Of a DNA stretch of 64,000 nucleotides, positions 48,573 to 59,213 are shown piece by piece. The notes under the pieces are model-generated. The model did no database searches and was not told the origin of the DNA. It saw only the letters and a list, made by a program, of their open reading frames with translations. The translations under genes and the position numbers were made by a program. The stretch's first letter is position 1. Every line of letters begins with the position of its first letter. This DNA comes from Blumeriella jaapii (taxonomy: Eukaryota > Ascomycota > Leotiomycetes > Helotiales > Drepanopezizaceae), in assembly GCA_009599575.1 (NCBI GenBank), contig VWND01000016.1, positions 372,001 through 436,000 of the forward strand. Direction: 5' to 3'.

Positions 48573-51500
48573 CTATCGCTTCAGTGTCTTCTGCTTCTCC
48601 GCATCCTTCACCAATTTTCTCCCGCTAATCATCAATCCCTTCCTCTTCCTCACCCCGTCCATGTATCTCTTCGCCACATTCTCTTTATCCGCCAGCTCTC
48701 CCAGGTCCTCTAGATCATCTTCTGTAAAAGGCACCCAGAACGGATCTTCGTCGAGGATTTCGTAGCCTTGGAAGATGAGCTGCGGGGATGCGGCGCCGGA
48801 TGTGCGCTTGCGTATTTCATCGGAGAAACCGAACGATTCGGCGACAGGAAGGAGAGATTGAATGGTGAAGAAGGGGGTGCCTTCGTTCATGGCTTCAGAT
48901 TGGACCCGACCGCGGCGGCGTGTGAGGACGTCGTAGACTCGGCCGAGGACCTCGGCTGTATTGTTATTAGTACTGACAGTAGAAGGCAGGCTTCTATGAC
49001 TCACTGCTGGCTTGAATCTCGCAAGAGTACATCGCGAGAAGCAGACGTGGACTCCAGTCTAAGAATCCTTGTCTAATGGCTTGTTGAACCGTCTTGATAA
49101 CTTCTCCTGTGAGACGACCGAGCTTGTCGCGCGCAGAGCACTCGTCTTCTGCTGAAAGGGTGATAGTGACATCTTCAAGAAACACAGCAATGCCTTGGAC
49201 AGGCTCATTGCATAGAGGCCCTTGGGCCGTTGCGAGTTGGAAGGCATAGCTTATCTTATCGGAGAAGTCCCTTGCTTCTAATGTGTCGCCAATTGTCTGC
49301 TCCTTTTCATTTCCTGCTTCTCGTAAACTGTTCATATGATTTTAGTGTAAATCTCGAAGTGCGGGCTAGAGTATGGCTTACAATCGCCCACAGATGCCAT
49401 CTTTAGTTGTATCAATCAAAAGATTAGGTCCTGTTCTCCGTGGTCCGAAAGCTGTGATCAGCTCTACGGCATTTGCCCATACATCTCGTTGTCCTCTGAC
49501 TCCTTCGAATGTGGCTCGGAGTTCTTTCTTGAACTCGGAGAGCGACAGTACCTTTTTATTGTCAATCACATCGTCAACGTCGTCCTGCTCGGCACTCGAA
49601 GTCTCACTATTTGCTTCGGTACCCTTAGCAGCGGCTTGACGGTCGGAATAGAGTCGCTTAATCGCACTCGAATTCTTCGAGAAAAATTCTGTGACTTCCG
49701 CAGGTAACGGACGTACAGTCAAACGAACAGAGACTTGCTTAGATGCCGTCATAGCAACAACTGTACCTCTTCCCAACTCTTTGTTCGCAGGTGGTTTCAT
49801 CTCTTCAGCTTTGACAATCGTCTCTCGGTACGGGACAATAGGCTCACCAGCCTGTATCTCGCACCTAGCAAATCTCTCCCGCAAATCTGTCAAGCAGCGC
49901 TCGAGATGCAACTCTCCGGCAGTCAGAAGAACGTGCTCTCCACTCTCGAACTGCTCGTATTCAGCGCAAGGGTCACTTTGAACGAGTAACTTGAGGCCTG
50001 TGGTCATCTTTTCCAGGTCTGCAGGGCTAACGGGCTCAAGAGCAACGCGAACGATCGGCTTCGAAGCCATACTGACCCCCGCGAGATTGACACTACCCTC
50101 TAATTGGCTGCATATGGTTCCGGATTTAAGAACGTGACCTTCCAGCCCGGCGATTCCGAACACAACACCAGCTGGTACTGATGTCAAAGGCTCGAGACCA
50201 CGTCCCATGAGCAGGTAGAGGGCGGTTACAGTGACTTTCTGCGGCTCGGGGGAGTTGTGAGGGTTCGCGGGGGTGAACTTCGGAGGCAGAACATAAACGG
50301 AATCACCAACTGATAGTGTACCAGAGTAGATTCTTGCAAATCCAATGAGGTGTTCCCGGTCAGATTGTCCCTTTTCCTCGGTGCTCTTCTCCTCGAGGCT
50401 GGCCTCACCTATTGCCTGTGTGAGACTACCGAGAGGCTCTGTTGCATCGTCATTCGCTTGCGCTTGAGCCCGAGCAATCTCTGCTCGCTTCCGGCGTCCC
50501 ATCTCTCTTGCTTCGTCTGGACTCAGTGCACCTCGACGCTTGTTTTCTGGCAACTCGCTTTCCGGTATCGAAACCATTTTACTGATATAGGCGACAACTG
50601 GATCGCCGCTTGAGCTTTTCGATTTGATCATAGCATCGCGAACGACTGGATCAACAAAGGCGAATCCAGGAGACTCGTCAATAAGAGCCGGTAGTCTATC
50701 TGCCTGGGCTGAAGGCGGAGCTGGCAACGACTCGATCACAGAGACGAGCAATGCTGTCGATAAAGGTAACCAGGCGCTGAACAGAGCGGTGAGGATAGCT
50801 CGGGGGTCTCTCGAGCGCATGATATGCGGAGGAAGGGTGATGTTTAGAGATTTAGTGATCTTCTCGATCATAGCAGGGTCACTAAAGTACGGTGTGTTAG
50901 AATGTGCGATTTCACGGGTTTGCTTAGAAAACACAGGAAGAAGGAATCCACGCACCCCTTGCCCTTATCACCGCCGGTTGTGGCTGAGTATACAGCCCAT
51001 ATCTGATCCAGTACAAGCTGTACAAACATAGGCTTGAGATTTCTTCCTTTGAGGTGCTTCTGGCCCAGAACCTTTTTCGTCTTGGGGTCTAGATAGAAGT
51101 CTCCCCACAAAACCTTTTCCATAGCGGTTCGCTTGATTCCTAGCTTCTTCTGGTACAAGCTAGCAAATTGACTTACTGTGAATGCCCAACCATCGATGGC
51201 ACTACTGAATATGACATTATTCTTTTCCGGCGCAAAGTAGATATCTTCATCGTCTCTTTCCTCGAACGTATTCTGTGATGAGATCACGTTCTCGGTATCG
51301 ATTGAAGTCGCGTTTGCTCCATTCGCAGTCTCCCGGTCTGTCTTCTCCTTCTCTTTAGCAGCGGCGGCAGCTATTCTTTCGTCGACTCGTTCTCTCCAAT
51401 TCAGATCCTCCTCCATTCTTTCTCCTTGGAAGAAGCTTCCTAGTACAGCGTTGACCTGCTCCAAGAGTTTGTTCAGATGTATGTACGCTTCTCCAGGTGT

Positions 51501-52112
51501 CATCTTCAATTCCGTAATAAGTCGGTCCATCTTGTTTATGACCAGCAGCGGCTTCATGTGTTCCACCCATGTTTGTCGTAGTACTGTCACAGTCTGACTA
51601 CAAACGCCCTCAACGGAATCCACGAGCACAACAGCCCCATCGCAGAGTCGAGACGCGGTCGATACCTCGCTGCTGAAGTCGATATGCCCGGGTGAGTCTA
51701 TTAAATTTATCAAATATTCCTTCTGCTCGGGCATCGCGTCCGGCGCCGATCTTCGGAGCATCGAAAAGAAAAGAGAGATAGCCGAAGATTCCATGGTAAT
51801 CCCACGAGTTTGTTCATCGGGTCGTGAGTCGAGGTATCGTATCTTGCCCGCCATTTTTGACGAAATAATGCCATTTGTGGCAATAAGCGCGTCGGAGAGG
51901 GAGGTCTTGCCATGATCCTATTGTATGTTCTAGCTGGTTCTTTGTAAAATAAGCAAAAGGCAGGACTTACGACGTGTGCCAATATACAGATCTACAATCC
52001 AATTGTGTCAGTGTCAAAAAAATTCATTACCCCGCCATCGCGAACTTACATTTCTGATGCCCTCTGGGTTTCGCTGGAGAGCAACCAGCTTTTCCGGATT
52101 CACGACAGGCAT
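48573..52112 (-). CDS. efl1: Elongation factor-like GTPase Efl1/Ria1 (60S ribosome maturation)
   Basis: Six exons (52050-52112, 51971-51991, 50956-51917, 49382-50881, 49005-49327, 48573-48955) give 1083 residues. G1 is [19 protein letters not shown] (26-44), completed only by joining exons 1-3; exon 2 encodes just ICILAHV. G2 lies in [15 protein letters not shown]3 is [12 protein letters not shown], and G4 is NKMDRL. An acidic insertion (about 190-260, [20 protein letters not shown]) interrupts the G domain, as in other Efl1 proteins. The EF-2-like domains II-V follow, with [17 protein letters not shown] and [20 protein letters not shown]. With Sdo1/SBDS it evicts Tif6 from nascent 60S subunits in the cytoplasm. 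The diphthamide His loop of true EF-2 is not evident and the chain is longer, so this is not EF-2. A MITE lies 216 bases upstream of the start. Confidence 0.95.
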
Positions 52113-52327
52113 CTTGAGTACACAAGCAGAGAAAACCCGATCAAAGAATGGAAGAAGGACAGACAGGTGAGAAGGAAGTTTGTTTGTGTCGAGGAGTTGA
52201 ACGGGCCTGACTTACTCTTGAGTCGAAATTCCAACGCCCCGCGCTACGTACTGCGCAGTACAGTTTTGGGTTGCTTATCTTATCGTGTCGGTGTCACGTG
52301 ACAATGGACAAAAGCCAAAACAACTTA

Positions 52328-52688
52328 CAGTAGGTTGCAAAAAGTCGTTGCGACCCTCCTTGCTGCCAAGGTAGCCGGCGCAGCCAAGCGGGGAACTTGC
52401 TCGTTTTGGGATTCAAAGGCTTTGGCCGCATTTTGACACTTTCTTGAACCCTTTCTTTTTAATGTTAATTTGTATTTATTGTTTTATTATCCTGTATTGT
52501 AACGTATCATAGTGTATTAAAATGTAGAAAAATCGAGCTTTTGATCGTTTGTAGAGCGGCTATACTTTCAGTTCCAAATCGAGCAAATCTGAGCCTAGTT
52601 TAGGCTCGGTAATCCTCGCTTGCCTCCATTTCTCTAGTTCTGCCTTGGCTGCCAGGATAGGGTCGCAACGACTTTTTGCAACCTACTG
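52328..52688. mobile_element. MITE of 361 bp with perfect 30-bp terminal inverted repeats
   Basis: The element begins CAGTAGGTTGCAAAAAGTCG and the reverse complement of its right end is identical for 30 bases, then diverges, with TGCTGCCAAGG-like and GGCAGCCAAGG-like words shared inside. A TA dinucleotide flanks each end (52326-52327, 52689-52690). The interior is AT-rich and has no coding capacity. The CAGT start, TA duplication and GCAAAAAGT words place it with Tc1/mariner-type elements, like the copy at 2058-2611. The perfect ends suggest fairly recent insertion. It lies in the upstream region of Efl1. Confidence 0.9.
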
Positions 52689-54462
52689 TACAGTAGAACC
52701 GGTTCCCAATAGTTTTGTACATTGTCAGATGTTAAGCTACAAAATGAATAAGAAGAGGAACGTCTATGAATGCTCTACTAGTCATTCGAAGGGTGTGCAA
52801 AATGGGGTTTTCATTTGGGAAAGGAGCTGGAAGTAGTCTGCTGTTCTGATATTTTCCTGAGGGCTCGATTTGAAAGATCTCCAATGGTGCTTGGGGTTTT
52901 CTGGTGTTTTGCGCTCAGTGAGATCTTTTTTTACGCCCTTTGAAGTCCCCAAAAATATTTCATTTGCACCTGGGGGCAGGATAACATAACTGGGCATGCC
53001 GTCTTCGATCGAATCAACAAGCGTTCATAAGTAACGAGAAGACGCATTCAATCAAACATGATATCGATCTAGAACCTCGCATACTGTAGTAGTACATTTG
53101 GCATATCGAGGCGGGATTTATGAAAATTTTGCTGTGATGATTGGGGGGGCGCGGTGCTTTCGAAAATCCTCGCTTACTGTGTGGATATCCAAAGGAAATA
53201 ATTCAGCGGGAGGTGTTTTGAAACATGCATATCATTTTGCTTCGTAATCATGTACAGTACAGTGTCACCAGTTAAACTACAGACACAACAGCGACTTTTT
53301 CCCGCCTGGTCCGATTTCACATGTGGATGATGTAGCGGTGATACGTTGCTGCCTTATCATGCCCCCGCCCACTATTCCGAAAGAAACCTATTTCGTTTAT
53401 TTCTACGTCAAAATTCTGCTTCTGCCTCTCGAAATACATTTTTGCTCCTCTCATATTGGTCTTATTCTGCCAGTGACAGTGGATCATTGACTTCCGATTT
53501 TCCTACAATCGAACCACGAAAGAAGTTGGGAGAAAAGAAGGCAAAACTAAGTGCAATGGATGGTCTGCAGATGGCAAGGCTGCTCGTACAGCCCGCTCCT
53601 TGATATCTAAGGCGAGTTTATTGCCACAAACAGCTGTATATCTTCACCGAGTAGCAGCATATTGTCTTGTGTTCCCATACTGCATGCGCTTCTCCTCCCA
53701 CTCAGCCTCGCCAATCACTTTCCTCTGTCGTCTCTTCCAAGTTTTGCCGATTCGCAATAATCAATAAGCTGCTTTCCGGTATATCCTGCGATTTACACCG
53801 TGATTAACTGCTCGGAAATATCAATAACACTCTATGTATTGTACAGAAGTCAGATGTTGTTCAAAGTTGCGTTCCACCTATCGACATCCTGGGTATCGAT
53901 GTTTACTTTTCAGCCCGCCTTGCACTTTTTGAAGGCTAAGATTAGAATGACCTTATTATCTAAGCCTCTACACGGTCATTTGGTGCTGTTACATGCGTTG
54001 GAGCAAATTACCGCAAGGCTGATTTGAAGTCGATTAGAGGCTTGCGAGCGTCGCCGCCAACATCGCCGAGGGCATGAATGGTTCACCCCACAAGGCAAGG
54101 CAACTTTATGCCGGGCGGGTATGCACAGCCATGGACCCAGATACCATTTGTTCTCGATATCGATGGTTACCTGATAGCACTCAGGCTGTATATAGTCAGT
54201 TGGTTCTCCAGTCAATGCCAGCTTTGAAGTTTCTTTCTTCTCCCAAGCTTCCCAAGACAATCTTCTCCCTGAAACTTACCAGCATGTGATGATAAGCTCC
54301 GAACATCAACCTCATCACTATACACACCAGAAAACCCAGCATATATAACCACTCCAGCACCGCCCACAAACGGTAACCCACGGTAGCTCTTACGAAGAGC
54401 ACTATTCAATCTCCACACTCCCTGGTCATCAAGAGCAAAATCGGCGCCTAAGCCCAACCATC
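52689..54462. other. 1.8-kb intergenic region, nothing recognised
   Basis: This holds a GTACAGTACAGTG word at 53251-53263 and two further TACTGTACAGTA letters at the MITE edge (52684-52695). Frames of 60-90 codons at 53346-53603 and 53800-54027 have no family features. The last 130 bases serve as promoter of the next small gene. Confidence 0.45.
54342..54348 (+). promoter_or_regulatory. TATA box upstream of the small basic protein gene
   Basis: TATATAA lies 115 bases before the ATG at 54463, followed by a C/A-rich leader without other ATGs in the last 50 bases. This spacing fits a fungal TATA promoter. Confidence 0.45.
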
Positions 54463-54744
54463 ATGGCTCGTTCCGCCAACTTCCTCCACATTGTCGAGAT
54501 CATCGGCATCTTCCTCTGTGCCCAGCATCTCTGGCCCAACGGCATGATTCGCGGCAAAGCCGGGAGATGGGAGAGGAGATATGATGGAAACCGTACCCAC
54601 GGACGCTCCAGGTCCAAAATCAGGAGAACGGACAGCGGAAACTCGAGGAACGAGAGCGCACCCAGGAGAGAGGCACGGAGACAAAGGCATTTTGACTACG
54701 AGGAGAAAGCGAGGCATCCGAGACGCGCAAGTACCAATTACTGA
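54463..54744 (+). CDS. Small hypothetical protein with N-terminal hydrophobic helix and basic tail
   Basis: The frame of 93 codons begins with ATG in a strong context (CATCATGG) and has a TATA box upstream. Residues 1-22 (MARSANFLHIVEIIGIFLCA) form one hydrophobic segment, which could anchor the protein or be a weak signal peptide. The rest is very basic and Arg-rich (RGKAGRWERRYDGNR and REARRQRHFDYEEKARHPRR). WPNGMIRGKAGRWE recalls small single-pass fungal proteins, but I cannot name a family. It may be mitochondrial or membrane-bound. With no introns and modest length, it could still be a chance frame. Confidence 0.5.
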   Translation: MARSANFLHIVEIIGIFLCAQHLWPNGMIRGKAGRWERRYDGNRTHGRSRSKIRRTDSGNSRNESAPRREARRQRHFDYEEKARHPRRASTNY

Positions 54745-55048
54745 GGATGAATGCGATTGTAATGGATGGTGATGGATGGGTATGGTTGCGTTTCTGGGGG
54801 AGGCGCACCTGGCTTTGCGGCACAAGAGGTTGGAACCAACGCTTTGGTCTTGGGAGTGATGTATTCCACTTCAAGAAAATCCTTTGGTCTCGTCTGTTAG
54901 CTTGAGGAAACCTGTTATCGTTAACGAAGTTGAAAGTGACCCATACCGCGCAAAGTTACCCGTGCTGGCATGATATCTCCAATTGTACATCTTCGTCCTT
55001 CGAGCCTTAGGTTACAACGTACCCATGCGGCGGGAAATACTTACTCAC

Positions 55049-55414
55049 CCAGGACGTGTTGGTGCAACGATTTCGAGCTGTAACCCCATTTGCGATTTGA
55101 CATCAGTCAGGCCAGATCGAGAAATATTGGGTTCTCTGCTGGATTCAAATGAGATCTCGGAAAGAGCCGATTTACCAGTGGCCAATGTCTGTTGCGAGTA
55201 ACGAAGAAGGGCGCCTTTGTGATCTGCAAGAAGGCCTAGGTTTCGGCTGAACCAGGAGAGAGCGTGACACAAAATGAAGCTCACCATCACTCAAGAAATC
55301 GAGAGCTAGCTCATTTAACACTTCCCAAACCCAACCATCTATCACGCAATCTGACTTATCAGATACCAAAAGCTGCTCCCAAGGCTTTCCAAACCAATCT
55401 CTTACAAGTCTAGA
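55049..55414 (-). pseudogene. Relic or unannotated exons of an unknown gene
   Basis: Two adjacent open segments join through a good GT-AG intron (55224-55284). The first encodes RLVRDWFGKPWEQLLVSDKS and DGWVWEVLNELALDFLSD; the second continues in frame with DHKGALLRYSQQTLATGKSA and ends at a GTGAGT donor after APTRPG. Combined, about 100 residues read without a stop and look protein-like. Upstream of 55414 the frame meets stops and I found no ATG exon; downstream exons are not clear. I take it as a gene fragment or degenerate gene. The family is not recognised. Confidence 0.35.
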
Positions 55415-55853
55415 ACTGACCTAGTCCCGCTTTAATTAACATAGCTTAGCTGGTACTACCGGCCTATTTGCATAGAATACAAATTTGTGAATTTTCTAAA
55501 GCTTTCACTGCTTCTTCATATCAGGAGCCGCAAAAGACTTCCGTAATTAGTGTTTAACAGAGAAAAGGGCGATTTGAAGAAGTTTTCAGCGTTCAAGATA
55601 ACACGGACGATCGTCCCTCCTCTGTCTGTTCTATTCTATCCAGGTCGAGCGATTGCACTGCAGTAGTCGAAGTACTCGCTGCAAAAAGTATGAGCCCCAT
55701 AAAGCATCTGGTAATCTCAGGCTTAAAATAAACATGGTCAAACAAAGTCCTAGTGATAGCAACGCAATCCAGCTACTGGTATCCTGATCTTGAAGTGAAC
55801 CAGGAGCAATGTCGTGGCATTGTTCTTTGTGGAGCATTTTTGAGTGGTCTCAT

Positions 55854-56926
55854 CTATAGCTTTTTCATGATATCATTGACTGCCTTCGCAGCGTATCTCT
55901 TCCTCTCCGCCTCCGGCATGTCCGCTCCCAAATCTAAACCTGTCAAACACGAACTCTATAAACTGGGTTGGGGGAGAACGTACCTCTGACAGCCTGCATC
56001 TTTAACATCATAGCCTGCAAGTCCTCGACATCTTGATCGCTCGGTTCCTCCCGATCTTGCTCCTCGTCTGCACTGCCAGAGATGGTACCTCCATAGATAT
56101 CCATCTTCATGCCCTTCATCTCCTTCTTCATCTCAGCTTTATCGGCAGCGTCAAGACCGAAACCAATGCTTGCAGAATCGTCACTCTCACCCTCTAGATC
56201 GTCAAGATCCAGCGCATCACCAAGTTCATCGCTACATTCCCAGTCGTTTGCCTCCAAAGCTTCTTTCAGCCGATTCATGCCCAAAGGTTCTGCTCACATC
56301 AGCTATGATAAACCCCACTAGACCCTGCTTGCCCCAAAGAGAAGAAAGAGCAGACACACCAGAGTACTCATTCCGCCCCTTTGCCTCGAAGTCGACATAC
56401 TCAAAGCCGTACTCCTGGCACACATCATCCCACTCCTCGTGGCTCTTCTCCAGGTACGGCGTCACAGTCTGCTTCATGCCCACGGCCAAACACACCCCTT
56501 CCCAGCTCAATCCACATCCTTCTCTCACCACCTCCCCCACGCTTCCTAGCAATACCTTGACCTCCTCAAAACCGGCTTGGTCAACCGGCTTCTTGAAGCA
56601 CAAGACGAAAGCACCAAGAACGGACAGCACTTCGCGGGCCTCGGGGGCGAGAAAGTCAACTGACCAGGTAGCCGGGTCGACGATTTCGTCGAGCCAGATA
56701 GGGACACTGGCTGTGTAGTAAGGAGTAGTGATGGTGTGAGTATGCGTCGTACCGGCGATGGTGCCGATCGTGAGGGCTGGCTGGGAGCCGGTCAGGCCTG
56801 GGTGAGTTAGAGGACGGTGCAGATATTGTAGATAGCATAGGGAGAGGGAGTACTTTGGATGAGGTCGATGAGACCATGATCTGGGCGACTAACGGCTAGA
56901 ATACGGCGGGGATGCGAGATTTCCAT
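55854..56926 (-). CDS. irc6: Irc6/p34 (alpha/gamma-adaptin-binding) family protein
   Basis: Four exons (56854-56926, 56360-56797, 55984-56289, 55854-55933) give 298 residues. The start MEISHPRRILAVSRPDHGLI is typical. The N-terminal Rab-like fold contains IPIWLDEIVDP-like VPIWLDEIVDPATWSVDFLA, FVLCFKKPVDQAGFEEVKVL and WEGVCLAVGMKQ, then FGFEYVDFEAKGRNEYSG. The C-terminal part is acidic (DALDLDDLEGESDDSASIGF) and ends with a conserved helix, ADMPEAERKRYAAKAVNDIM. It has no P-loop, as expected for this GTPase-like adaptor chaperone group (yeast Irc6, human AAGAB/p34), which assists AP-1 and AP-2 clathrin adaptor assembly. The last exon is short (26 codons) and completes the C-terminal helix. 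The first intron has a CTCTAACTC branch site. Confidence 0.88.
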
Positions 56927-57254
56927 CTTGTGCGTCGTGTTTGGGGCAAGAGAATGCTAAGGTCGAGAAGCTGTGATGTGAATTGACATTCAAACTATCA
57001 CACGTGACGGATACTTTGAACGCCACTTTGGGCGCCGAGGAGCCTTTCAATTCGGGATAGTGAAAGGTAGATTTAACGGATGGGTGAGACATAGATTCGT
57101 AGTCTTGACGATCTCGCATTGCGAACTACCTGGTATGCAACTCACGGTACCTAGCCAGCGCCCTGCAGACTCATGTTTATCTGTGCTTTTCCTCTAACGC
57201 CGTATCAAAGCATCCCAAGCCATACATCATTCATGCCCCTTTTCCTCCTGTCTC
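56927..57254. other. Intergenic region between Irc6 start and SmD3 stop
   Basis: Only 328 bases. CACGTGACGG at 57001-57010 contains a CACGTG E-box core, about 80 bases upstream of the Irc6 start. Nothing else is visible. Confidence 0.45.
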
Positions 57255-57895
57255 TCACCCTCTCGGTGCACCCCGACCGCTTGCTCTCGCCCTGCTGACC
57301 GTCGCTCTCCCTCTGGCCAAGCCGACACCTCTGCCCTTGACACCTCTGCTCCTGAACATTGGAGCGTTTCTGCGGGCACAGAAATCAGCCAAATTCCCAG
57401 CCGTATGTGATAAAACAAGGGCGGGGTTTAGATCAAAGACGTTTGGGGACATACCGAAGCATATCAGGCACAATAAAGAACCGCACATGCGACCCCCGGA
57501 TGTAGACCTGATCCAAATGGCTGACTCGCCCATCGCGTGCCGTAACCGTGATGTCCTTCAGTTGAACGTTCATGTTGTCCTCAGCTATAGCACCAGATAT
57601 CAGCATCTGTTCCTCCTTATTCAGCTTCGAATCGAGTTGATGCGTTGCGTAAGGCAGGAGTTGACGTACCTTCGAGTAGCTTGCCGCGGTACACCTGGCC
57701 GGATGTGATCTCGAGCGTGACTACATGGCCCTATATCGACATTAGCATGGACTGATTTCTGTGGTCCTGCCTGCAACCTGAGCGCTGCGCACTTGGCTGG
57801 AGAGGAGAGGAAGCAGAGTACAGGGAGCAGAAATTGAAGTTGACGAACCTGCGCCTCGTTTAGCAGCTTGATGGAATACCGATTGTGCTCGTCAT
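57255..57895 (-). CDS. smd3: Small nuclear ribonucleoprotein SmD3 (apparent one-base frameshift in exon 1)
   Basis: Four exons: 57849-57895, 57670-57730, 57455-57584, 57255-57369. The Sm fold is complete: Sm1 is [20 protein letters not shown], joined to [20 protein letters not shown], and Sm2 is [17 protein letters not shown]. The tail [20 protein letters not shown] continues to an Arg/Gly-rich end, the methylation target. About 117 residues are expected. SmD3 is a core protein of U1, U2, U4 and U5 snRNPs and is essential. Exon 1 starts MTSTIGIP in one frame but IKLLNEAQ lies in another: the C-run after GGTATT has two Cs (57873-57874 on the plus strand) where three are needed. The exon total of 353 bases becomes 354 with one more C. 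I judge this a sequence indel. Confidence 0.93.
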
Positions 57896-58118
57896 GTTGT
57901 CGGTGGCTATTCTGATCTGCGACGATGAGAGGGCGAAGTAGGCTGTTCGTGTCGGTGGGGTGGCCTGGCTTGTTGTTCGCGAGGCGGTATGCTGCCGCGA
58001 ATCTCAAAATGCGACGGCGCGCTAGTGATTTTGAAGCTCTCGCTAGCGCCATCCTGACCTCACCCACGCTCCGAGTCCGCATCCCTTCATCTCATTCCAC
58101 CATCCCATCCCACGAGGA
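57896..58118. promoter_or_regulatory. Bidirectional promoter of SmD3 and Gep4
   Basis: 223 bases separate the two start codons. There is no evident TATA box or repeat. An open frame antisense through this segment extends the SmD3 exon frame but carries no family features. Confidence 0.6.
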
Positions 58119-59213
58119 GTGGGAAATGCCCATACAATGCCAATAGAGTTGAACATCTCGGCCACGCTAAATGTGTTCCGGCTCCTGAGCAAACCGTCTC
58201 TATGTCTTCCGCACGCGACAATCTCCACCTTCAACCAGCTGCCGGTCCCGCTGAACTTGGCGTTTGGCAAGTACACGAATGTAGATATAAGGGCTGTAGT
58301 GCTGGACAAGGATAATTGTTTTGCGGTGCCGCATGAGAACGAGGTTCATGGTGCGTATAAGGTATGCTCGGTTTTATCTTCCGTGTGTTCAACCTTTTGA
58401 GTCCATCTGTTTCATTTTATGAGTTTCTGCTTGTGTTTACATGCGCTGTCGAGTTGTTCTTTGTTCTTATTCCAGTTGTCATTGGTTGTATATGCAAAGC
58501 AAGCTTCAATTTTACACTTGGAATACTTCTCAAGCTTCATGTACTTATCTCAACTATTTTTCCTCGCCTCAATGGTATGTTTTTGATTTCTTTCTTTCAC
58601 ACATTTTTCATGTACTTCTCAATCGCGTACCAAACGCTCAACTAAATTTCTTTTCCTTCTCCTTCTCCTCCTCCCTTACGGTAGCGGAAGACAGCCGTCG
58701 CATCCAGACACCTCCTTACCAAACCCCCTCAGGAAAAATTCGCCGAACTTCGCGCGGCCTACCCCTCCCGTAAACTCCTCATCGTCTCCAATACGGCCGG
58801 CTCCTCCTCGGACCCCTCTCTCGCCCTCTCCAGCGCGGTGCAGAAGTCCACCGGGGTCCACGTCCTCCCGCACCGCACCAAGAAGCCGGGCTGCGGCTCC
58901 GAGATTATGGACTACTTCCTCGCGCACCCGGAGACGGGCGTCACGCGGCCGGAGCACGTCGCCATTGTGGGCGACCGCCTGACGACAGACGTCATGACGG
59001 CGAACCTGATGGGCGGGTATGCCATGTGGGTGCGGGACGGGGTGATCAAGAGGGAAGAGACGAGCGTGGTAGGTCTTTCTGGTCTCCCTTTGGGTAGATG
59101 CAGGGAGGGCTGATGCGTTTTAGTTTGCGAGGATGGAGCAGCGGTTTGGCAACTTCCTCTTGAGGAGAGGATACGGAGCCCCGGATCCGGCGAAGAACCC
59201 GTTCAATTCTTGA
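58119..59213 (+). CDS. gep4: Mitochondrial phosphatidylglycerophosphatase Gep4
   Basis: Three exons, 58119-58361, 58733-59068 and 59124-59213, give 222 residues (216 if the in-frame ATG at 58137, MPIELNISATLNVF, is used). The N-terminal motif RLLSKPSLCLPHATISTF is the family's membrane-binding stretch. The HAD catalytic motif I is VLDKDNCFAVP, with the nucleophile Asp and the acid Asp two residues on. LLIVSNTAG is motif II, RTKKPGCGSEIM gives the motif III Lys, and HVAIVGDRLTTDVMTANLMG is motif IV. The enzyme dephosphorylates phosphatidylglycerophosphate in the cardiolipin pathway of the mitochondrial inner membrane. The first intron, 371 bases and T-rich, is much longer than the others in the window; the CTCAG acceptor is chosen because it joins GAYK to EKFAELRAAYPSRKLL. 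Confidence 0.92.
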
